Shown: positions 32,811 to 41,511 of the stretch, piece after piece
How positions within the stretch are numbered: position 1 is the stretch's first letter
Layout: each line of letters opens with the position of its first letter
Source of the DNA: Rhizobium sp. EC-SD404
GTDB taxonomy: Bacteria; Pseudomonadota; Alphaproteobacteria; Rhizobiales; Rhizobiaceae
DNA length: 64,000 nucleotides
Assembly (NCBI RefSeq): GCF_902498825.1
Contig: NZ_LR701459.1
Location: 62,001 to 126,000 of the forward strand
Direction: 5' to 3'
Made by a program: the position numbers and the translations under genes
Notes under the pieces: model-generated
What the model was told of the DNA's origin: nothing
Databases searched by the model: none
What the model saw: only the letters and a program-made list of their open reading frames with translations

Positions 32811-32843
32811 GCCGAAAGACTTCAGAATGAGGGAGGAAACCCC

Positions 32844-34325
32844 ATGAGCAACCCCGCGCGCCAGCCTGACACGCAAGCTGCCACGAACACCGACCCCCAC
32901 GCCCATCTCGCCGGCCTCACCAAGGCCGCCGCGTCGTTCGTCGCCAACCACCGTTTCGAGGACCTCAACGACGAGACCTTGCGCATCGCGCGGCGCTGCG
33001 TCCTCGACGGCCTGGCCGTTGCGCTCGCCGGATCCGAACAGCCGGGCATGGCGCCCCTTGGCGCCTATATCGACAGCCTTGGCGGCACGCCGCAGGCGCG
33101 GTTGATCGGGTATGCGTCGCGCAATGTGCCCGCCCATCTCGCCGCGCTCTGGAGCGCGACCGCTGGCCACGCGATGGACTGGGATGACACGCAGCTCGCC
33201 GAAGGTCCGGGCCGGCCCTATGGCCTGCTGATGCATCCGACCATGCCGCCGCTGGTCGCCGCACTGACCATGGCCGACCTGGTCGCCGGCGAAACGGGCA
33301 AGCCCGTCGACGGCAAGACGCTTTTGACATCGTTCACGGCCGGCTTCGAAGTGGGTTGCAAGATCGCCGAGGCGATCAACCCGGATCACTACATGCGCGG
33401 CTTCCACACATCCGGCACGATCGGCACGTTTGCGGCCGCTGCGGCGGCGGCCAAGATGCTCGGCATGGACGAAGAAGACGTGGCGAAGACGCTCGGCGTC
33501 GCGGCTTCCATGGCTTCCGGCATTCGCGCGGGCTTCGGCACGATGACCAAGCCGATGCATGTCGGTCGCGCCGCCGAAAACGGCATCACAGCGGCTCTTC
33601 TCGTGCGGCACGGCTTTTCGGCCAATCCGGAAGCGCTCGATGGCCGCTGGGGCTATCTCGCAATTGCCGGGCCCGGCGGCGAACCGGCACTGGTGAACGA
33701 CAAGTTCGGCAAGCCGCACACGATGGAAAGCCCCGGCGTCTCGATCAAGCCATACCCTTCGGGCGTGCTCACCCACCCGAGCATGGACGCCCTGCTTTTC
33801 CTGATGCGCGAGAACGGGCTTGAGGCGAAAGACGTCCATTCCGTGAAACTCAAGGCCGGCAGCAACGTGCTCGGCCCGATCCGCTTCCGCATTGCCCGCA
33901 CCGAACTGGAGGGCAAGTTCTCCTTCGCCTTCCTGCTGACCGCGATCATTCTCGCCGGGCGCGCCGGCAAGGCGGAATTTACCGACGAGTTCGTGTCTTC
34001 GGCCGCATCGCAGGACATGCAGTCCCGAATCGAGACGGAATTCGACCAGTCGATCGAGGACATGGGATGGGATCGCATCCGTTCGAAGATCGAAGTAACG
34101 ACGACCGACGGCCGCATCATCGAGCGTTGGGCAGACGAGAACTACCGAGGTAGCCCACACAATCCCCTCTCCGATGCGGAGCTGGAAGGCAAGTTCCGCG
34201 ACTGCGCAGAAGGCTTGATCGACAACGCGCGCATGCAGCAGGTCTTCGACATGGTCTGGACGCTAGAGAAGAGCGCGGATGTGGGCGCTATCTTCGACTT
34301 GCTCGACTGGAACGGCGCGCGTTGA
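32844..34325 (+). CDS. MmgE/PrpD family protein (copy 4)
   Basis: Protein of 493 aa preceded by GAGGGAGGAAA. Active-site strand DWDDTQLAEGPGRPYGLLMHP near residues 112-132 (quoted in the family's two halves), with the same Gln and same insertion as copy 2. FGTMTKPMHVGRAAENG and SIKPYPSGVLTHPSM also match copy 2. The N-terminal 30 residues are extra. It is the last gene of module B, 52 bp after tarD, and is followed by an 11-bp hairpin at 34348. Probable dehydratase or epimerase for the same class of substrate as copy 2. Confidence 0.88.
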   Translation: MSNPARQPDTQAATNTDPHAHLAGLTKAAASFVANHRFEDLNDETLRIARRCVLDGLAVALAGSEQPGMAPLGAYIDSLGGTPQARLIGYASRNVPAHLAALWSATAGHAMDWDDTQLAEGPGRPYGLLMHPTMPPLVAALTMADLVAGETGKPVDGKTLLTSFTAGFEVGCKIAEAINPDHYMRGFHTSGTIGTFAAAAAAAKMLGMDEEDVAKTLGVAASMASGIRAGFGTMTKPMHVGRAAENGITAALLVRHGFSANPEALDGRWGYLAIAGPGGEPALVNDKFGKPHTMESPGVSIKPYPSGVLTHPSMDALLFLMRENGLEAKDVHSVKLKAGSNVLGPIRFRIARTELEGKFSFAFLLTAIILAGRAGKAEFTDEFVSSAASQDMQSRIETEFDQSIEDMGWDRIRSKIEVTTTDGRIIERWADENYRGSPHNPLSDAELEGKFRDCAEGLIDNARMQQVFDMVWTLEKSADVGAIFDLLDWNGAR

Positions 34326-34694
34326 TGCAGCAACCCGCTTGCGACATTACGCGTGGCAGGTACCCCATATGCCACGCGTACTGACGTTATGTTTAGACGA
34401 AAACCCTGCAAGATGCTTAATCGCATATTAATTAGTCAGATCCTGCCCGATATAGAAACAAAGCGCACTTTTTGCGCTCATAAATATCGCATCAGTACAT
34501 AGGATCACGTCTAATACCAATCGAAGATTGTACGATTTGATTGTATAGTCGGACCTTGGTCCGCTTTACCCCAAGTTAAAAAAGGATTAATAGCTCGCCT
34601 TAAGCGGAGCGCTGCTGCTCAGACCCGCCAAGAGGTCCCGCTTGGAAACGCCTTTCAATTGGCCTCGGATGATTCGAGACGGAGATTGAAAGTT
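34326..34694. other. AT-rich intergenic region before the exopolysaccharide operon
   Basis: No gene is visible. It begins with a perfect inverted repeat (34348-34380) and continues as unusually AT-rich sequence for this window (GCATATTAATTAGTC around 34430). AGCGCA-CTTTT-TGCGCT (34462-34478) is a small hairpin, and GATTGTA occurs twice 13 bp apart (34526 and 34539). These may be promoter or regulator sites for the adaptor gene. Confidence 0.45.
34348..34380. repeat. Perfect 11-bp inverted repeat after module B
   Basis: TACGCGTGGCA, an 11-base loop, then its exact complement TGCCACGCGTA. It begins 23 bp after the MmgE/PrpD stop. There is no T-run, so it could be a weak terminator or a protein-binding dyad at the module boundary. 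Confidence 0.6.
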
Positions 34695-36095
34695 ATGACG
34701 AGTTCTAAAATCGGCGGCACGTCCGACCATCGTGTCCTGGGCATCGCGCGCGCATTCGGCTTCATCTTTGCTGCAGCGTTGGTTTCGACCATGGCCTTCG
34801 CCATGATCCCGAACCAGTTCTTCATCGTCTCCGAAAAAGCGGTGGTGAACGCACCCGTGCATCTCATCACATCTCCTATCTACGGGCGGATCGACGACAT
34901 CCGGCTGGAAGTCGGCGCTGCCGTCGAACCAGGCTTCGTGGCCGCCGTGATGTCGAACCCGAACCAGGACCAGACCTCCGTGGTCGGCCTGCGATTGGAG
35001 AAGCTCGATATCGAGGAGCGGCTGAACAACGAGCTGGCCGCGCTCGACCAACGCCGTGACCGGTTGACGCTGATCGACATCCAGATCACCGACGTCAAGC
35101 GTGGCGCGTTGGAAGAACTCGCCTCCATCGTCGAGGGTGCCAGCTCGAACGTTCAATATTTCCAGGCAAAGGCGAGCGAGCAGCAGGCGCTGGTCGAACG
35201 CCAGCAGATCCTGCTGGAACGCGGTGTCATTAAGGCCGAGAGCATGGAACCATTGCTCCAGCAGCGGGCGGCGGCCGAGTTCGAATTGCAGGGTGCCGAA
35301 GGCGAACTGAAACGGCAGCAATTGCTGCGCTCGCTTTTCGAGCAAGGCATCTTCACCGGCGGCCAGAGCGCCACCAACATTTTATCGCTGGAACTGCAGC
35401 GGAAGACCCTTGCGGTGGACGTGGAAGAAGCCGAAACCGAAATCAGCCAGATGGAGCGCCGGCTGACCGAACTGACCCAGTTGCTCGATGGCGAACAGAA
35501 CCGTCTCGGTGGCATCGGCGCAGCCGAAGTCATGGTCGAAGCATCCGGCCAAGTGGTCAGCGTCGAAGCCGCCTATGGCAACTTCCTGACCCAGGGCCAG
35601 CCGATCGCCCGGTCGCTCGATTGCAACGAAGCCTTCGTCGCCGCCGTCTATTCGAGCCGTGATGTGGCCGACATCGAAATCGGGACGCCGTCGCTGGTCA
35701 ACATCCGCAGCATCGGGCAGCAACGCCAGGGCCGCGTCTCAAAGATCGTGCGCTATTTCGGCAAGGGCGGCGAAGACCGCTACTTCGAAGAGCTTCCCGA
35801 AGCCGAGGGACATGAGGTGTATGTCCTCGTCGAGCTCGACAGCGAAGCCGGAGACGGCGAAGGCTCCGGGCTGGTCGAGGACGATCAGTCGAAGTTCTTC
35901 GGGTGCCATGTCGGCGAGGATGTCGTGGTTTCGCTCGGCGAGCCGATGATCGAAAAGCTGGTGCGCTATTCCACCGACGTCGCGGCGGTCGTCGGTCCCT
36001 ATCTTCGGCTGGACGGCGTTCTCGGCTTTGCCCAGGCGGCGGCCGACAGCGACCAAGAAGCTGTTGCCGCAACGGTTGCGCGCGTCAACTATTGA
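34695..36095 (+). CDS. HlyD-family membrane fusion/adaptor protein of a polysaccharide system
   Basis: Protein of 466 aa; the ATG at 34695 has GGAGAT upstream. One N-terminal membrane helix (about 17-38) is followed by a beta-barrel half (VVNAPVHLITSPIYGRIDD), a long coiled coil (about 95-270, rich in Glu/Gln/Leu) and the second barrel half (ASGQVVSVEAAYGNFLTQGQ). The domain order is that of adaptor proteins that bridge inner-membrane synthases to the cell exterior. It heads an operon with an alpha/alpha-barrel protein and a GT2 synthase. Rhizobial BgsB, which works with BgsA in mixed-linkage beta-glucan export, is the nearest functional analogue I know. Confidence 0.83.
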   Translation: MTSSKIGGTSDHRVLGIARAFGFIFAAALVSTMAFAMIPNQFFIVSEKAVVNAPVHLITSPIYGRIDDIRLEVGAAVEPGFVAAVMSNPNQDQTSVVGLRLEKLDIEERLNNELAALDQRRDRLTLIDIQITDVKRGALEELASIVEGASSNVQYFQAKASEQQALVERQQILLERGVIKAESMEPLLQQRAAAEFELQGAEGELKRQQLLRSLFEQGIFTGGQSATNILSLELQRKTLAVDVEEAETEISQMERRLTELTQLLDGEQNRLGGIGAAEVMVEASGQVVSVEAAYGNFLTQGQPIARSLDCNEAFVAAVYSSRDVADIEIGTPSLVNIRSIGQQRQGRVSKIVRYFGKGGEDRYFEELPEAEGHEVYVLVELDSEAGDGEGSGLVEDDQSKFFGCHVGEDVVVSLGEPMIEKLVRYSTDVAAVVGPYLRLDGVLGFAQAAADSDQEAVAATVARVNY

Positions 36096-36106
36096 GGCGC
36101 GCTCCA

Positions 36107-37486
36107 ATGTCGACGGCTAAGCAGGATCGTCGCGGCTCGGCGCGCTTGATGGGGAGATCGGACGCTGGTCGCCTTCATCCATCGGTGGCAGCTGCTTTGT
36201 CGTGCCTGCTTGGGGCGAGCACGGCGCTCGCTCAAGACGCACCCGGTGACGACACCACTTCCATGCGCGAAAGCGTCGCCTGCTCGGCCTGCGCTGCGCT
36301 CGACGCGCTGATGCCGGATGGCGAGGGCCCGTATTTCTACCGCAGCTTCGAAGCGGCGAATGCCGGCTCGCGGCTGCATCCCTCGCTGGAAAACACTGCG
36401 TTCACCTACGACAACGCGCTGGCCGCAATTGCGCTTTATGCATGCGACAAGCCGGAAAAAGCGCGGCGTGTCGCCGACGCGCTGATCGTCGCGCATGCCA
36501 CCGACCGGCATTATCACGACGGGCGACTGCGCAATGCCTATCGGTCGGGTCCCGTGTCGCAGGCGGAGGAAAGCGTGCTGCTTCCCGGGTACTGGGACGC
36601 GAACGCCAATCTTTGGATCGAGGACGGCTACCAGGTCGGCTCGGCAACCGGCAGCACGGCATGGGGCGCGCTGGCTCTGATGACGGCCAATGCGGAAGAG
36701 GGCGAACCGATCTTCCTGCAGACTGCGATGGACGTCATGGATTTCATCAACGCTCAGACGCGCGATCCGGCGGGCAAAGGCTATTTCGGTGGCTTCTTCG
36801 GCCATGAACCCGCGCCGCAGTTGCAGACCTGGAAATCGACCGAACACAATATCGACGTCTACGCCGCCAATCGCTGGCTCGAAAGCCTCGACGGCGGCGC
36901 CGGTTGGGCGGGGGCCGCAGAAGGCGCCGATGCGCTTCTCGAAGCAATGTGGCGGCCCGACACCGGCAGCCTCCATATCGGAACTCTGCCCGACAGCGAC
37001 ACGCCGAACCTGACGAGCTCCGGCCTCGACGCACAGCTCTGGGCGCCGATCGCGACTTCCCGCTTCGCCGATCGCGCCGACGAGATCATGGCCTGGACCG
37101 AAGAAAATCACGGCATTGGAGGGCCAGCTGTCACGGGCTTCGACTTCAACGACGATCGCGACGGCATCTGGCTGGAGGGCACGGCGCAGGCGGCGCTCAC
37201 CTACCGGTTGACCGGCGCTGCAGACAAGGCGGAGCCGCTGTTCGCGACGATCGCGGAGAATTTCGCAACCAGCGGCCTCGTCTACGCCACCGCCGACGAG
37301 GAACTCACGACAGGCCTGAGCGTGGGGCCGGCGTCCCAACCGGGCGATTTCAAATATTACCGCTTGCCGCATGTCGGCGCGACCGCGTGGGCGGCGCTGG
37401 CCGCGCTCGACTGGAACCCCTTCACCGGGCGCAGGGAGAGCGCCGCAACACCCCTGGAGCCACCTTCATGTCGCCCGAAACCGTAA
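36107..37486 (+). CDS. Periplasmic (alpha/alpha)-barrel protein of the polysaccharide operon
   Basis: Protein of 459 aa with a signal segment (AALSCLLGASTALAQ) at about residues 26-41. The start at 36107 avoids a long overlap with the adaptor gene. The body has repeated helix-hairpin patterns with aromatic and acidic residues: TAFTYDNALAAIALY, GYWDANANLWIEDGYQVGSATGS, STEHNIDVYAANRWL, and DFNDDRDGIWLEGTAQAALTY. These resemble six-hairpin glycosidase/epimerase-type folds. The catalytic acid is not identifiable by eye. Location between adaptor and synthase genes suggests cutting or modifying the nascent glycan. It overlaps the synthase gene by 19 bp. Confidence 0.72.
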   Translation: MSTAKQDRRGSARLMGRSDAGRLHPSVAAALSCLLGASTALAQDAPGDDTTSMRESVACSACAALDALMPDGEGPYFYRSFEAANAGSRLHPSLENTAFTYDNALAAIALYACDKPEKARRVADALIVAHATDRHYHDGRLRNAYRSGPVSQAEESVLLPGYWDANANLWIEDGYQVGSATGSTAWGALALMTANAEEGEPIFLQTAMDVMDFINAQTRDPAGKGYFGGFFGHEPAPQLQTWKSTEHNIDVYAANRWLESLDGGAGWAGAAEGADALLEAMWRPDTGSLHIGTLPDSDTPNLTSSGLDAQLWAPIATSRFADRADEIMAWTEENHGIGGPAVTGFDFNDDRDGIWLEGTAQAALTYRLTGAADKAEPLFATIAENFATSGLVYATADEELTTGLSVGPASQPGDFKYYRLPHVGATAWAALAALDWNPFTGRRESAATPLEPPSCRPKP

Positions 37487-39531
37487 CGCTCAGCGACGCG
37501 GGCCTTTTCTCCCTTATCGCGGCTGTGCTCGTCCTCGCCTGTGCTTTTCTCCTCGACAGCAACAAGACGCTCGATCGCGTCGTCTTCGGCACAATCGTCA
37601 TCGTGATGATCGGTAATTATCTGCTGTTCCGCCTCTCCGATACGCTGCCCCAGTTCGAGTGGAGCGCGTATGCGATCTGGCCGCGCATCTATCTCGCCTT
37701 CGAGACGATCATCGTTTTCTACACGATCCTCTCCATCGTGTTCTTCTTCAAACGAAGCGACCGGACGGCGGAGGCGAATGAAAGCCAGCGCGCTTTGGAA
37801 GAAGCCGCCGGGCGCGGCGAGGCGGTGCCGGGCGTCGACGTCTTCATCTGCACATACAACGAAGACCTTCTCATCCTCGAACGCACAATCCTTGCGGCAA
37901 AGGCAATCGATTACCCGAATTTTACCGTCTACGTGCTCGACGACGGCAATCGCGCCTGGCTCGGCGAATTCTGCGCCAAGGTCGGGGTGCATCACATCAC
38001 GCGGGCCGACAACAAGGGCGCCAAGGGCGGCAATCTCAATAATGGCCTTGCGCGATCGGCCGAGATTTCCAATGCGCCCTTCGTGCTCATCCTCGATGCC
38101 GACTTCGCGCCGCAGTCGCCCATTCTCAAGCGGACCGTCGGCCAGTTCTCCGACGAGACGATCGGCGTCGTACAGACACCGCAGTTCTATTACAACGCCG
38201 ATCCGGTCCAGCATAATCTCCTCGCCAAGGATGCGTGGGTCGACGACCAGCGCATCTTCTTCGACGTGATGCAGCCTTCGAAAGATGCGTGGGGCGCAGC
38301 GTTCTGCGTCGGCACGTCCTGCGTCGTGCGGCGCGGCGCGCTCGATCTCATCGGCGGCATGCCGCATGAGACCGTCACGGAGGATATCCACCTCACCTAC
38401 CGGCTGCTTCAGAAGGGCTTCAAAACGCGGTGGCTGAACGAGCGCCTGTCGGTGGGCCTTTCTGCCGAAAGTCTCTCGGGCTATATCACGCAGCGCTGCC
38501 GCTGGTGCCTCGGCACGATCCAGGGGGCGCTTCTGAAGGATGGGCCGTTCCGTGGCTCAGGCTACAACTTCACCGCCAGGCTGCACTATTTCCACGGCCT
38601 GCTCTTCTGGTTCTGCCGGCCGTTCATCCTGATGCTGCTCGCCGCGCCGATCCTTTATTACTTCATGGGGCTGCCGGCTATTTTGATGGAGCCGGCCGCT
38701 TTCTTCCTCTATGCGCTGCCGACGGTCGCAGGGATGTGGATCTTCCATGCGTGGGTGTCTGGACGGCGCTCGCTGCCGCTCTTCACCGAAGTCTCGCAGA
38801 TGGTGGTCGCCCTGCCGATCACGGTGGCCATCGCCCACGCGATCGTCAGGCCCTTCGGCCGGCCGTTCAAGGTGACGGCCAAGGGCGAGGACCGCAGCAA
38901 AGTGCAGGTGATTTACCCGCTGGCGCTGACCTTCTTCGCGATCATCGTTCTCACCTTCATAGGCATGGTGCGCGGGCCGATCCTCAACACCCACAACGAT
39001 CTCGACGCCTTCTCCATCGCCTGGGGACTTATCGTCATGGTCTACGCGTTCGTCTCGCTGCTCGTCTGCATCGAGTTGCCTCGCCCGGCAGCCGAGGACG
39101 TGCGATTTCCGCTCAACCGCGCGACGAGAATTGCGATCCCCGGCATCACCGAGATGGGCCGCGTCGTGACCATATCGCCCTTCGACGCTGAACTCGTGCT
39201 CGAACGGGGCGCCCTTTCTGCCAAATCGAAGGTGGGGGATACGATGTGGTTCTCGCCCTTCGATGGGCTGATCCTGGCGGGGCGGGTGCTGGACCGTGCC
39301 GTCGACGCCAATATGGTGAGGGTGGAGATCGTCGCCGCCTGCGAGCGAAACGGCGCAGTCACCTACGATGCGGCCGATGTTCGCCACATCGTGATCGGTT
39401 GGCTCTTCAGCAAGACGCCGATCAATGTCGCGCCGACGGCCTCGCTCGGACGGGCGTTGGCAAGCCTGCTGCGGCGCATGTTCGGTCGCGCCGCAACGCT
39501 GATCAAGACGGCTGCGCCATCGACGCCGTGA
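37468..39531 (+). CDS. Family 2 glycosyltransferase, membrane polysaccharide synthase (BgsA/CrdS-like)
   Basis: Synthase of 687 aa, start at 37468 with GGAG just upstream. Three helices at the N-terminus are followed by the GT2 domain: FICTYNED (127-134), LDDG (157-160), DAD (210-212), TED (304-306) and QRCRW (342-346), the processive-synthase signature. Four or more helices follow. The C-terminal domain (about 545-645) has a PilZ-like size and position, but no canonical RxxxR...D/NxSxxG motif, as in rhizobial BgsA, which still responds to c-di-GMP. The product is probably a beta-glucan. It is convergent with, and five bases from, the next operon. Confidence 0.88.
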   Translation: MSPETVTLSDAGLFSLIAAVLVLACAFLLDSNKTLDRVVFGTIVIVMIGNYLLFRLSDTLPQFEWSAYAIWPRIYLAFETIIVFYTILSIVFFFKRSDRTAEANESQRALEEAAGRGEAVPGVDVFICTYNEDLLILERTILAAKAIDYPNFTVYVLDDGNRAWLGEFCAKVGVHHITRADNKGAKGGNLNNGLARSAEISNAPFVLILDADFAPQSPILKRTVGQFSDETIGVVQTPQFYYNADPVQHNLLAKDAWVDDQRIFFDVMQPSKDAWGAAFCVGTSCVVRRGALDLIGGMPHETVTEDIHLTYRLLQKGFKTRWLNERLSVGLSAESLSGYITQRCRWCLGTIQGALLKDGPFRGSGYNFTARLHYFHGLLFWFCRPFILMLLAAPILYYFMGLPAILMEPAAFFLYALPTVAGMWIFHAWVSGRRSLPLFTEVSQMVVALPITVAIAHAIVRPFGRPFKVTAKGEDRSKVQVIYPLALTFFAIIVLTFIGMVRGPILNTHNDLDAFSIAWGLIVMVYAFVSLLVCIELPRPAAEDVRFPLNRATRIAIPGITEMGRVVTISPFDAELVLERGALSAKSKVGDTMWFSPFDGLILAGRVLDRAVDANMVRVEIVAACERNGAVTYDAADVRHIVIGWLFSKTPINVAPTASLGRALASLLRRMFGRAATLIKTAAPSTP

Positions 39532-39536
39532 GGCGG

Positions 39537-40376
39537 TCAGAAAGTCGCCTGCGCCTGCATCGTGGTGCGCCCCTGGCGGTCGGCGCACCAGAGATCGAAG
39601 CCGTCATCGGTGTCGTCGGCGTTTACCGTGAACGGCGGGCCGTGGAAAAGGGGCGACACGCCGCGATAGCTGAACGTGGCAACGGGGCGACCATCAGACA
39701 GTCGCGCGGCGAGATGCAGCATCAATGTCGCCTGCAGAGGGCCGTGGACGACGAGGCCGGGATAGCCTTCCTCGCTGCGGGCGTAATCCACATCGTAATG
39801 GATGCGGTGGCCGTTGAAGGTCAGCGCCGAATAGCGAAACAGCAATGTCGTCGTCGCATCGACGGAAATGCTGTGGGCGCCGACGCGCGGCTGATCCGGC
39901 ACGGGGGTCGGCTTTGCGGCATCCATCGGGCGGTAGACGATATCCTGGCGCTCCGACACCGCGACCTCGCCATCGGCAATGATGTCGTGGGCGACCGTCA
40001 CGAAGACAAGTTCGCCGCTGCGACCCGTCTTATGAACGATATCCGCGATGCGCGACCGGCGCGTTACCACATCGCCGGGCTTCAGCGGCCGCAGGAACGT
40101 CATCGCCCCGCCTGCCCACATGCGGCGCGGCAAGGGAACGGGCGGCAGGAAACCACCGCGCGCCGGATGCCCGTCCGGCCCCAGGCCCTCGGGCGCAACG
40201 GCGGGCGGCGCCAGGCACCAGTGGATGGCGAGCGGCGCGGCATCAGCCTCACGGTGCAGAGCACGGCCGATCGTCGCCTCGAAGCGCTCGATCAACGCCT
40301 TCGTCACGGTTTCGACCTGCGCTTCCTCGCGCCCGATCCAGCCGCGCAAATGATCCATATCGACGGTTTCGGTCAT
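39537..40376 (-). CDS. MaoC-type hydratase, mesaconyl-C4-CoA hydratase-like
   Basis: Double-hotdog hydratase of 279 aa. The start at 40376 overlaps the CoA-transferase stop (ATGA). Visible features are FLRPLKPGDVVTRRSRI in the N-terminal half and, in the C-terminal half, FRYSALTFNGHRIHYDVDYA with the hydratase-2 His and Asp, then YPGLVVHGPLQATLM. This layout matches mesaconyl-C4-CoA hydratases, which give citramalyl-CoA. Next to a class III CoA-transferase and an acyl-CoA dehydrogenase the role is plausible. Other 2-enoyl-CoA hydratases share the fold, so substrate is inferred. Confidence 0.82.
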   Translation of the reverse strand: MTETVDMDHLRGWIGREEAQVETVTKALIERFEATIGRALHREADAAPLAIHWCLAPPAVAPEGLGPDGHPARGGFLPPVPLPRRMWAGGAMTFLRPLKPGDVVTRRSRIADIVHKTGRSGELVFVTVAHDIIADGEVAVSERQDIVYRPMDAAKPTPVPDQPRVGAHSISVDATTTLLFRYSALTFNGHRIHYDVDYARSEEGYPGLVVHGPLQATLMLHLAARLSDGRPVATFSYRGVSPLFHGPPFTVNADDTDDGFDLWCADRQGRTTMQAQATF

Positions 40377-41494
40377 CGATCGTCCCCTTCGGCAAACTCG
40401 GCCCGGACATTCTCGGTATCGCGGCCAAGTTCGGGCACGGGCCCGCCTTTCACCCGCCGCCGGACAGGCGACGCGACCGGCTCGAACGCGCCACCCGGCA
40501 CCACGCCAGCGACACGGCGCAGGGCGGGATGCGCGGCGAGATCGGCGACGGTCGACACTTTCGACCAGGCAAGCGCGTTCGCTTCGAGGAGCGCGATCGC
40601 CTCGCTGCGCGTCATCGCCCCGAACACCTCGTCGAGGATGGCGCCGAGTTCGCGGCGATGTTCGACGCGGGTGGGATTGTCGCGGTATCTCGGATCGTCG
40701 ACGAGGTCCGGCCGCTTGAGCAGGGCGGTGCACAGTCGCTTCCACTCGCCGGGATTCTGCACGACGATGACGATCTCGCCGTCCGAGCATGCGACGCTGT
40801 TATAGGGGAAGATCGCCGCGTGGCTGAGGCCGGTGCGGGGCGTCGCCCGGTTGGCATAGACATGGTGGAAAAGCGGCACGCTCATCATATCGGCCATGGC
40901 GGCGAACATATCGATCTCGATCGCCTGCCCCTTGCCGGTCTGGGAGCGCTCGATCAGCGCCTCGAGGATCGCCGCATGGGCGTTCATGCCGGTCTGCACA
41001 TCGGCCAAAGACACGCCGACCTTGACCGGCGTATCCGCCGTTCCGGTGACGGCGCAGATGCCGGCTTCGGCCTGGATCAGCATGTCGTAGGCGCGCATGG
41101 CGGCATAGTCGCTGTCCTGCGGATAGCCGACGATGTCGAGCGCGATCAGGCGGGGATGGCGCGCGACGAGGTCCTTCGCACCGAGGCCGAGGCGCTCGGT
41201 CGCGCCGGGCGCCAGGTTCTGCACGAAGACGTCGGCCTTCGCGATCATGCGTTTCAGAAGCGCGAGATCGGCCGGGTCCTTGATATCGAGAACCGTGCTT
41301 TCCTTGCCGCGGTTGAGCCAGGCGAAATAGGCACTCGTGCCATGCACCGCCTTGTCGTAGTGGCGCGCGGTTTCGCCTTCGGCCCGTTCGACCTTGATCA
41401 CCCGCGCGCCCGCATCCGCAAGGCGCTGCGTGCAGGTGGGCGCGGCGACGGCCTGTTCGATCGAAACGACCAGCAATCCATCCAGCGGCAACAT
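40373..41494 (-). CDS. Class III CoA-transferase (CaiB/BaiF family)
   Basis: CoA-transferase of 373 aa with GGAGG six bases before the ATG at 41494. It has VVSIEQAVAAPTCTQRLADAG, VIKVERAEGE, RGKESTVLDIKD and the catalytic Asp in VSLADVQTGMNAH, all standard for the family. Class III enzymes move CoA between carboxylates or within a dicarboxylate. Beside a mesaconyl-C4-CoA hydratase-like gene it could be the mesaconyl-CoA C1-C4 transferase, or it may activate the dicarboxylate with succinyl-CoA. It ends 1.1 kb after the dehydrogenase start in the same operon. Confidence 0.87.
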   Translation of the reverse strand: MLPLDGLLVVSIEQAVAAPTCTQRLADAGARVIKVERAEGETARHYDKAVHGTSAYFAWLNRGKESTVLDIKDPADLALLKRMIAKADVFVQNLAPGATERLGLGAKDLVARHPRLIALDIVGYPQDSDYAAMRAYDMLIQAEAGICAVTGTADTPVKVGVSLADVQTGMNAHAAILEALIERSQTGKGQAIEIDMFAAMADMMSVPLFHHVYANRATPRTGLSHAAIFPYNSVACSDGEIVIVVQNPGEWKRLCTALLKRPDLVDDPRYRDNPTRVEHRRELGAILDEVFGAMTRSEAIALLEANALAWSKVSTVADLAAHPALRRVAGVVPGGAFEPVASPVRRRVKGGPVPELGRDTENVRAEFAEGDDR

Positions 41495-41511
41495 GAAACC
41501 TCCTCCCGCCG

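Noticed and set aside
37468..39531. GT2 protein as cellulose synthase BcsA.
   Set aside because: No canonical PilZ motif and no bcsB, bcsZ or bcsC; the adaptor gene points to a BgsA-like system.
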